Shown here piece by piece: positions 49,927 through 64,000 of a DNA stretch of 64,000 nt (the first letter of the stretch is position 1; every line of letters starts with the position of its first letter). Source of the DNA: Paenibacillus etheri (GTDB taxonomy: Bacteria > Bacillota > Bacilli > Paenibacillales > Paenibacillaceae); contig NZ_LCZJ02000026.1 of assembly GCF_001012825.1 (NCBI RefSeq), positions 408,761 through 472,760 on the forward strand, given 5' to 3'. The translations under genes and the position numbers were made by a program. The notes beneath the pieces are model-generated. The model was not told the origin of the DNA. It searched no databases and worked only from the letters and a program-made list of their open reading frames with translations.

Positions 49927-50137
49927 GTTCGAGGAAGTATTGCTTACCACACTAAGCGTATGCTTTTGAGGTAGTTTTGCCGAAGCTGATCAGGGATGTA
50001 TCGCTTACAAAACTAAGCGTATGCTCTTGAGGTAGTTTTGCCGAAGCTGATCAGGGATGTATCGCTTACAAAACTAAGCGTATGCTTTCGATGTAGTTTT
50101 GCCGAAGCTGATCAGGGATGTATCGCTTACAAAACTT
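49927..50137 (+). repeat. 61-bp tandem repeats, 3.5 copies, in the leader of the neopullulanase gene
   Basis: Copies at 49927-49987 (diverged), 49988-50048 and 50049-50109, and a partial copy at 50110-50137. The unit begins GATCAGGGATGTATCGCTTA and contains CAAAACTA..TAGTTTTG, a perfect 8-bp inverted repeat, around AGC-GTAT-GCT. The last partial copy ends ten bases before the ribosome binding site. Confidence 0.9.
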
Positions 50138-50152
50138 TAGGAGGACTTATTC

Positions 50153-51898
50153 ATGTTACTGGAAGCTGTGTACCATCGCCCGCGGTTAAATTGGTCTTAC
50201 GCCTATAATGAGAGCACCATTCACTTGCGTCTCCGCGCTAAAAAAGGAGATTTAACAGAAGTATTTGCTTTTGCAGGAGATAAATACACTTGGGATACCA
50301 CAAAAGAGCTAATTCCCATGACCCTCTTCACCTCTGATGCTATGTTCGATTATTGGGAATGTGCCTCTGTTCCCATCTATCGTAGATTGAAATACGGATT
50401 CTTACTGCAAAAGGATAACGAGAGAATTTGGATGACCGAAAATGATTTTCAAACGAACCGGCCAGAAAATCCAAACAAGCTTTTCGAGTTCCCATTTATT
50501 AACCCGGTTGATGTATTCACTCCACCTGCCTGGGTAAAGGACGCTGTTTTCTATCAGATCTTCCCTGAACGTTTTGCAAATGGCGACCCTAGTCTTGATC
50601 CAAAAGATGTTCAGCCATGGGGAGCAGAGCCAACACCAACCAACTTTTTTGGCGGCGACCTGCAAGGAGTTATTGATCATCTGGATCATCTTAACGAGCT
50701 TGGCATCAATGCTATTTATTTCACACCACTCTTCACAGCAACTACTAATCATAAATACGATACAGAAGATTACATGAAAGTTGACCCGCATTTCGGGGAT
50801 ATTGCAACGTTAAAAAAACTCGTCGACCTCTGCCACAAACGTGGAATTCGTGTGCTGTTAGACGCTGTATTCAACCACTCTGGTGGAACCTTCGCTCCGT
50901 TTTTGGATGTTCAGGAAAAAGGAGAAGACTCCATTTACAAAGACTGGTTCCATATTCGTAAGTTTCCACTTCAAGTTGTAAACGGTATTCCTACTTATGA
51001 TACTTTTGCCTTTGAAGCACATATGCCAAAGCTTAATACCGAGCATCCTGAAGTTAAAGCTTACTTACTGAAGGTCGCAGAATTCTGGATCACAGAAGTA
51101 GGAATCGACGGTTGGCGTCTCGACGTGGCCAATGAAGTGGATCATGATTTCTGGCGTGAATTCCGCAAGGTGGTGAAACGAGCAAATCCTGAGGCCTACA
51201 TCCTTGGAGAAATTTGGCATGAATCTGCTCCGTGGCTCGAGGGTGATAAATTTGATGCTGTCATGAACTATCCCTTCACTGATGCCGTCCTAGACTTCTT
51301 TGTTCATGGTAGCCTTGATGCAGAAGGGTTTGCCAACTCTATTGGCAGACAGTTATCGCGCTACCCACTGCAAGCAAGTGAAGTTGCTTTCAATCTGTTG
51401 GATAGTCATGACACTCCACGCTTACTTACGCTGGCTGCGGGGGACAAGAATAAAATGCGATTAGCTGCACTATTCCAGTTCACCTTTATGGGTACTCCTT
51501 GTATCTATTATGGCGACGAGTTCGGAATGGACGGTGAGGGTGACCCAGGTTGTCGTAAATGCATGGAGTGGAACCCTGAGAAGCAGGATCGTGATCTGTT
51601 CGAATTCTATCGTCAGCTCATTCAAATACGCAATGATCAACCAGCACTTCGTACGGGGACATTTACCTTCTTGGAGGCAGGTCAACAAGGCAGTAAGATA
51701 GCCTATGAGCGCCGATTGGATCTCCAGACTATAGTTGTACTGATCAACAGCGAAGAGACCGCTCAGACGTTCCGTATTGACGTTGACGAACGAAATTGGG
51801 AGAACTTATTCACTGGCGATACAGTACGCACAGAACGTGGCAAGCTGATCGTGAAGATGCCTGCTTATGGTTTCGCTATACTTAAGGCAATCGTTTAG
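50153..51898 (+). CDS. Neopullulanase/cyclomaltodextrinase (GH13_20)
   Basis: 581 residues. The N-terminal CBM34-like domain (1-120) marks the neopullulanase group. Catalytic residues: Asp in GWRLDVANE, Glu in ILGEIWHE, Asp in LLDSHDTPR. No signal peptide, so cytoplasmic; it hydrolyses imported cyclodextrins and maltodextrins to maltose, feeding the phosphorylase at 62734. TAGGAGG precedes the ATG. Divergent from mdxEFG. Confidence 0.94.
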   Translation: MLLEAVYHRPRLNWSYAYNESTIHLRLRAKKGDLTEVFAFAGDKYTWDTTKELIPMTLFTSDAMFDYWECASVPIYRRLKYGFLLQKDNERIWMTENDFQTNRPENPNKLFEFPFINPVDVFTPPAWVKDAVFYQIFPERFANGDPSLDPKDVQPWGAEPTPTNFFGGDLQGVIDHLDHLNELGINAIYFTPLFTATTNHKYDTEDYMKVDPHFGDIATLKKLVDLCHKRGIRVLLDAVFNHSGGTFAPFLDVQEKGEDSIYKDWFHIRKFPLQVVNGIPTYDTFAFEAHMPKLNTEHPEVKAYLLKVAEFWITEVGIDGWRLDVANEVDHDFWREFRKVVKRANPEAYILGEIWHESAPWLEGDKFDAVMNYPFTDAVLDFFVHGSLDAEGFANSIGRQLSRYPLQASEVAFNLLDSHDTPRLLTLAAGDKNKMRLAALFQFTFMGTPCIYYGDEFGMDGEGDPGCRKCMEWNPEKQDRDLFEFYRQLIQIRNDQPALRTGTFTFLEAGQQGSKIAYERRLDLQTIVVLINSEETAQTFRIDVDERNWENLFTGDTVRTERGKLIVKMPAYGFAILKAIV

Positions 51899-51929
51899 TT
51901 ACAAACACTTCGGTCGTATAAAACATAAC

Positions 51930-51977
51930 AAAACAGGGTATCTCACTAGCTATGATAGCTGTGGGATACCCTGTTTT
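51930..51977. terminator. Bidirectional terminator
   Basis: AAAACAGGGTATC and GATACCCTGTTTT form a long stem between convergent stops at 51898 and 51988. Confidence 0.88.
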
Positions 51978-51987
51978 CTATTTGAGC

Positions 51988-59721
<7,734 letters not shown>

Positions 59722-59926
59722 TCTGTAAAACCTCCCATGATTATGAAATTACCTTTGTGCAAGCGGATACATAACTTCTCGAACCCCGCCAATTATTTTG
59801 AGGTTATGAAATCATGCGTCTTCCTTCTATAGTTGGAGAAGGTCTATGTGTACGGCTCGTCAAACCGGATTAACGGCACCACCATCCTTATCAAAGTAAA
59901 CGATCAACAAAAAAACATAAAATCTG

Positions 59927-59940
59927 TGCAAACGTTTGCA
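59927..59940. promoter_or_regulatory. Perfect palindromic LacI-type operator
   Basis: TGCAAACGTTTGCA, a 14-bp perfect palindrome about 200 bp upstream of the pullulanase start. Confidence 0.7.
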
Positions 59941-60012
59941 ACTAGCCGTGCACAAACCTAAGTACATAAAATTCTTCTTAAGCAGAACGAACACCGACCC
60001 AAATTTACCCAA

Positions 60013-60026
60013 TGTAAACGCTTGCT
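60013..60026. promoter_or_regulatory. cre-like site
   Basis: TGTAAACGCTTGCT matches the CcpA cre consensus TGWAANCGNTNWCA at all but two defined positions. Confidence 0.5.
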
Positions 60027-60456
60027 ATATTTTGATTTACATACTAATGCTGTATTTATGGTATTGTCAACCAGTATTTTTATGTATTGAACAAACTCTA
60101 TTTCTCATAAAAGTAAAAATAAAGAAAAGTAAGCCTGATAATTCCATTAGGATTGATCCGATTTTTTGAAAGTTCTTTAATTCCATTCCACGAATCGAAT
60201 TTAATTTATACTTTTATCAAGTATTTCACAAAATTTAAGCCACACGTTTGCATTTACGAAATACTCTTTTCGAAGAAATTGGATATCTTTTATACATATT
60301 AAGATCAATCTTGCTAAATCATTCATACTTTTTTGGTGAAAACAAACAATTTTACACATAAATTTCTAATACTCTTTCCAAAAGTAGCAATATTGCCCTT
60401 CCAAATGACTTTATCTATTTACAATTTAGAACTCTTAGATTAATATTACTGTGTAA

Positions 60457-60470
60457 AGCAAACGGTTCCA
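60457..60470. promoter_or_regulatory. Operator-like site at the regulator's own start
   Basis: AGCAAACGGTTCCA lies 14 bp before the ATG at 60484, overlapping the leader; it suggests autoregulation. Confidence 0.5.
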
Positions 60471-60483
60471 TAAGGAGGTTTCT

Positions 60484-61530
60484 ATGACAGTTACCATTAA
60501 GGATGTGGCCAAGAAAGCGGGAGTATCTCCCTCCACGGTATCCCGGGTATTGTCCAATCACCCCAGAATCAGCCTGGAAACTTCCCGCAAGGTCAAAGCT
60601 ATTATGGAAGATATGGGCTATACACCTAACATGATGGCTAAGAGTCTAGTGTCGAAAACTACAAACAGTATCTGCTTCAGTCTTCCTAAACCAGCTGAAG
60701 AGCTGTTCTCAAACCTATTTTTTATGGAATTAATCCGGGGGATCGTTACACAAGCTAGCCGTTCCGGCTACGATGTGCTAATTAGCTCAGGAGCAAACGA
60801 GAAGGAAGAATTGGAAGCCGTTTCAAGACTTCTAAAGGGTCGTCGAGTAGATGGTGTTATTCTCCTGTACTCTCGTACGGATGATGCTGTTATTGATTTT
60901 CTTGAGAGTAACGATTATCCATTCGTGCTGGTAGGCCGAAGTGATCGATATGAGAATATTTTATCTGTCGATAACGATAATGTGATGGCAGCATATGATG
61001 CTACAAACCACCTCATTTCGATGGGTCATGAACGTATTGGCTTCGTAAGTGGACCGCCGAATCTAATTGTTTCTCGCGATCGTCTCGCAGGATACCGTAA
61101 AGCATTGCTGAATAGCGGTCTTGAAATGCGTGATGAATGGATTGTAGAAGGTGAATTTCTACAGGATAGCGGATATAGAGCGATGTCTTTTTTCATGAAT
61201 TTGCCTAATCGGCCTACTGCACTAGTTGCAGTGGATGATATGGTATCGTTCGGAATTTTACGCGGATTGAATGAACTGAAATACAAAGTGCCTGACGATC
61301 TCGCTATTGTGAGCTTTAACAATATTCCATTATCTGAATTATCCAGTCCTCCAATCAGTAGTATTGATATTGGAATTTACCATCTTGGATACACTGCATC
61401 TCAGGTACTTATTCAGAATATCAAGAGTCCGAATCACGATGCTGGTTACACAAACCGATTTGTTATTCCACATCGATTGATCGTGAGAGAGTCATCCATG
61501 TACTCTCATGCTAAGAACAAAACCGAATGA
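60484..61530 (+). CDS. LacI-family regulator of the maltodextrin locus
   Basis: 348 residues. The helix-turn-helix TIKDVAKKAGVSPSTVSRVLSNHPRIS at the N-terminus is followed by the hinge helix (NMMAKSLVSKTT) and a periplasmic-binding-like sugar sensor (VDGVILLYS, DDMVSFGILRGLNEL, IPHRLIVRESS). It resembles MalR-type repressors. AAGGAGG precedes the ATG. Its likely sites are the TGCAAACG-type palindromes around it. Confidence 0.92.
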   Translation: MTVTIKDVAKKAGVSPSTVSRVLSNHPRISLETSRKVKAIMEDMGYTPNMMAKSLVSKTTNSICFSLPKPAEELFSNLFFMELIRGIVTQASRSGYDVLISSGANEKEELEAVSRLLKGRRVDGVILLYSRTDDAVIDFLESNDYPFVLVGRSDRYENILSVDNDNVMAAYDATNHLISMGHERIGFVSGPPNLIVSRDRLAGYRKALLNSGLEMRDEWIVEGEFLQDSGYRAMSFFMNLPNRPTALVAVDDMVSFGILRGLNELKYKVPDDLAIVSFNNIPLSELSSPPISSIDIGIYHLGYTASQVLIQNIKSPNHDAGYTNRFVIPHRLIVRESSMYSHAKNKTE

Positions 61531-61574
61531 ATAAGTGAAGCGATCAAACGCTTCATTTATTTTTTGGAAATCTG

Positions 61575-61588
61575 TACAAACGTTTGCG
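61575..61588. promoter_or_regulatory. LacI-type operator upstream of pgmB
   Basis: TACAAACGTTTGCG, 45 bp after the regulator's stop and 167 bp before pgmB. Confidence 0.55.
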
Positions 61589-61754
61589 CTAAATCATTAA
61601 AACGTCTTTATTCAGTTCTTTTTAGGGTGAATATTCGAATCTAAGGTTAGGATAAACTTAACTATCTTAAGCAAGCTTATACGATCGAAGTTAAATCCAG
61701 ATACGATTAGCAACGGATCACGATACTGTCACAACTTTTTAGGAGGTACCAACA

Positions 61755-62411
61755 ATGACTGAAATTAAAGCCTGCTTATTCGATTTGGATGGTGTTATCG
61801 TTGACACTGCCAAATACCATTATATCGCATGGAAAGAGCTTGCAGATGGATTGGGATTTCTCTTCACAGAACAAGATAATGAACGCCTTAAAGGAGTCAG
61901 CAGAACTGCCTCGCTAAACATTTTGCTGGAAATCGGCGGACTAACTATCGATGAAGAAGAGAAAGCTAAACTTGCGGAACAGAAGAATAATCGTTATGTC
62001 GAATATATTGCGAAGATGGATAGCTCAGAGATTTTGCCAGGTGCGCTTGATTTTCTGAAAGAGTGCCGTGAGAATGGCATCAAAGTTGCCCTCGGTTCTG
62101 CTAGTAAGAACGCAATGACGATATTAAACAATACCGGATTGACCCCTTACTTTGATGCGATCATCGATGGCACACACACTAGTGCTGCTAAACCTGATCC
62201 GGAAGTTTTTCTCTTAGGAGCTAAAGCACTTGGTGCTGATCCTAAAAACTGTGTTGTCTTCGAAGATGCAGAAGCAGGAATTGAAGCTGCGTCACGTGCT
62301 GGAATGTTCAGTGTTGGAATTGGTTCACCAGAAACGCTCAAAGCGGCCAACATCGTCGTTCCATCGCTCGCTCATATGAGTGTGTCTCAGCTCAAAGAAT
62401 CTTTTTCTTAA
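61755..62411 (+). CDS. pgmB: Beta-phosphoglucomutase
   Basis: 218 residues, HAD fold. FDLDGVIVDT has the nucleophile and acid/base Asp; LGSASKNAM, KPDPEVFLLGAKALG and FEDAEAGIEAA complete the motifs. It converts beta-glucose-1-phosphate from maltose phosphorylase to glucose-6-phosphate. TAGGAGG precedes the ATG. Same direction as the phosphorylase. Confidence 0.95.
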   Translation: MTEIKACLFDLDGVIVDTAKYHYIAWKELADGLGFLFTEQDNERLKGVSRTASLNILLEIGGLTIDEEEKAKLAEQKNNRYVEYIAKMDSSEILPGALDFLKECRENGIKVALGSASKNAMTILNNTGLTPYFDAIIDGTHTSAAKPDPEVFLLGAKALGADPKNCVVFEDAEAGIEAASRAGMFSVGIGSPETLKAANIVVPSLAHMSVSQLKESFS

Positions 62412-62517
62412 AGTCTAACGAACATTAATCAACTGAAAGTGTTAATGTGATTCGCCCTGCTGCATCTAAACTACAATCAAATGAACTAAATATTAATCAT
62501 TAGATTTCTGGTGATGA

Positions 62518-62656
62518 GGTGGCGGAGAGGAATTTTGGAACTGTAGAAGCGTAGCGTTCGCCTTTATAATCAGATTTCATCCGCAAAACGCGGCTAAAAT
62601 ATAGATATCTGATTATAACAGCGATCGAAAGTCCAAAGATTCCTCGCAGTCGCACT
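62518..62656. repeat. Large imperfect palindromic element
   Basis: A 139-bp element: the inner perfect arms TTATAATCAGAT (62564-62575) and ATCTGATTATAA (62607-62618) enclose CCGC-AAAAC-GCGG. The outer arms GAGAGGAATTTTGGAACT and AGTCCAAAGATTCCTC pair imperfectly. The rest of the 322-bp gap between pgmB and the phosphorylase shows nothing else. It could be a dispersed MITE-like element or a structured leader. Confidence 0.7.
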
Positions 62657-62733
62657 TATACCACCGGAATTTTAATGGAAGAATGATTTGTTCATTATAT
62701 ATCCCCACAACATATTTAAAGGAGCCGGTTATC

Positions 62734-64000
62734 GTGAAACAATATTTAACAATTGATGAATGGTCCATTATTGAAGAATCCTTTGATCCACAGACACAAG
62801 AAATCTCTGAAAGTGTATTTAGCCTTGGCAACGGATTTATGGGTGGTCGAGCTAATTTTGAAGAGCAATATAGTGGAAGTAGCCTGCAAGGCAGCTACAT
62901 GGCTGGCGTGTACTATCCTGACAAAACACGGGTCGGCTGGTGGAAGAACGGCTATCCTGAATATTTTGCTAAAGTACTGAACAGTACAAACTGGATCGGT
63001 ATTAACATCGACATTGAAGGAACTCCGTTAGACCTTGCTAAATGCACGGTTTCCGATTTCCGCCGTGTCCTTAACATGAAGGAAGGTACGCTTTCCCGTA
63101 GCTTCACTGCTACACTCGAAGGTGGTAAGGAAGTTAAAGTTGAGAGTATCCGTTTCGTCAGCATGACTCGTCAAGAAATCGGTGCTATTCGTTACTCTAT
63201 CATTCCTGTTAATTTCTCAGGCAAGATTACGATCACTCCTTATCTCGACGGTGATGTAAAGAACAAGGACTCCAACTATGACGAGAAGTTCTGGAATGAA
63301 GTTGAGAAGCAAGCAGGCACTGAAGGGGGGCACCTCACCCTTAAGACTAAAAAACTCGATTTCCATGTAACCTCTGATATGGCTTTTGATATCCTTGTCA
63401 ACGGTGAGAAGGTCAATGCTGAAGCTGAAGCCATTGAACAAGAGAAATATGTAGCTAGCAAAATGAATGTATCCGTACAATCTGGTGATCAAATCGTCAT
63501 TTATAAATATGTTGCCAACGTTACCTCGCGTAATCATGGTCTTGGACAATTGGTAGATGCCGCTCAAACTGCTCTGCAAGCTGCTAAGGAAGCTGGTTTT
63601 GTAACCCTTTTGACAGAACAAATAGAAGCTTGGAGAGAGAAGTGGAAAGAAAGCGACATCATTATTGAAGGTGACGTTTCCGCACAACAAGCGATTCGCT
63701 TCAATATTTTCCAGCTAAACCAAACCTACAATGGAGAAGATGACCGTCTGAACATCGGACCTAAAGGCTTTACTGGTGAAAAATACGGTGGCAGCACTTA
63801 CTGGGATACAGAGGCGTATTGCGTTCCCTTCTATCTCAGTACTGCGGACTCTTCTATTGCTCGCAACCTGTTGATCTACCGTTACAAGCATTTGGAGAAG
63901 GCTAAGGAGAATGCTCGCAAGCTTGGTTTCGCAAAAGGCGCATTGTACCCGATGGTTACAATGAACGGCGAAGAATGTCACAATGAGTGGGAAATTACAT
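62734..64000 (+). CDS. Maltose phosphorylase, GH65 (C-terminus outside window)
   Basis: The first 422 residues are present. The N-terminal beta-sandwich (FSLGNGFMGGRANFEE) is followed by the start of the (alpha/alpha)6 barrel (GPKGFTGEKYGGSTYWDTEAY). The last visible residues, GEECHNEWEIT, hold the catalytic Glu region of the family. It phosphorolyses maltose to glucose and beta-glucose-1-phosphate. It starts with GTG nine bases after AAAGGAG. Kojibiose or trehalose phosphorylase is a less likely alternative. Confidence 0.92.
   Translation, partial: MKQYLTIDEWSIIEESFDPQTQEISESVFSLGNGFMGGRANFEEQYSGSSLQGSYMAGVYYPDKTRVGWWKNGYPEYFAKVLNSTNWIGINIDIEGTPLDLAKCTVSDFRRVLNMKEGTLSRSFTATLEGGKEVKVESIRFVSMTRQEIGAIRYSIIPVNFSGKITITPYLDGDVKNKDSNYDEKFWNEVEKQAGTEGGHLTLKTKKLDFHVTSDMAFDILVNGEKVNAEAEAIEQEKYVASKMNVSVQSGDQIVIYKYVANVTSRNHGLGQLVDAAQTALQAAKEAGFVTLLTEQIEAWREKWKESDIIIEGDVSAQQAIRFNIFQLNQTYNGEDDRLNIGPKGFTGEKYGGSTYWDTEAYCVPFYLSTADSSIARNLLIYRYKHLEKAKENARKLGFAKGALYPMVTMNGEECHNEWEIT

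Larger units (their letters stand above)
59722..60456. other. Divergent regulatory region between the pullulanase and LacI-type genes
   Basis: 735 bp, AT-rich, no gene. It contains the operator-like sites listed separately, plus a half-site ACGTTTGCA at 60244-60252. Confidence 0.6.

Noticed and set aside
49927-50137. CRISPR array
   Set aside because: The 61-bp units are directly adjacent without unique spacers, and there are no cas genes.
59936-60169. 77-residue plus-strand frame in the pullulanase-regulator gap
   Set aside because: It overlaps the operator sites, lacks a ribosome binding site and has random-looking composition.
63217-63981. Minus-strand frames over the right edge
   Set aside because: They are antisense to the maltose phosphorylase, whose family motifs are clear on the plus strand.

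Overview
The window looks like a low-to-moderate GC, endospore-forming Firmicute of the genus Paenibacillus. The basis is gene content and style: strong AAGGAGG-type ribosome binding sites, a Bacillus-order suf operon (C-D-S-U-B), YunC/YunD/YfkAB/YhbH homologues, a MoaD-MoaE fusion, an S-layer-anchored amylopullulanase and a maltose-phosphorylase locus. No rRNA, tRNA or CRISPR array was found. The genus is inference; no 16S sequence is present.

Layout. 1-15 kb is ordinary chromosome: a two-component system cut by the left edge, a CNNM/HlyC-type membrane protein, the YfkAB radical SAM protein, an HD-GYP protein, UppP, a 5'-nucleotidase-like metallophosphatase, a MoaD-MoaE fusion, a second HD-GYP protein with a damaged HD motif, a structured RNA candidate with a cluster of small palindromes, and a heterodimeric ABC exporter. 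15.3-20.9 kb is an integrated, decaying genomic island at the 3' end of sufB. It is bounded on the left by a duplicated stretch encoding the last ten SufB residues. Each boundary carries the remains of a tyrosine recombinase 3' end. The island holds a HicAB toxin-antitoxin pair, a three-gene operon with a LexA-like box, transposase and ATP-dependent-ligase remnants, and two secreted-protein genes. One of those two carries an 11-G homopolymer that puts its 3' end out of frame.

20.9-30.7 kb returns to chromosome: the suf Fe-S operon with a perfect PerR-type box upstream, a Dps ferritin, YunC and several small envelope or hypothetical proteins. 30.7-39.2 kb is a giant DUF11-repeat protein (19 recognisable units) split by a frameshift or by an ATGA overlap. 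It is followed by the sporulation gene yhbH, an AraC-regulated GH4 glycosidase and a chemotaxis receptor.

45.6-64.0 kb is an alpha-glucan utilisation locus. It contains MdxEFG-type maltodextrin uptake (no ATPase here), a cytoplasmic neopullulanase/cyclomaltodextrinase behind 61-bp tandem repeats, a 2577-residue secreted pullulanase + amylase with SLH anchor, a LacI-family regulator, beta-phosphoglucomutase and maltose phosphorylase (cut by the right edge). Copies of a TGCAAACGTTTGCA-like operator lie upstream of several of these units, which suggests one LacI/CcpA-type regulon: extracellular starch or pullulan debranching, uptake of maltodextrins, intracellular hydrolysis to maltose, then phosphorolysis to glucose plus beta-glucose-1-phosphate, isomerised by PgmB.
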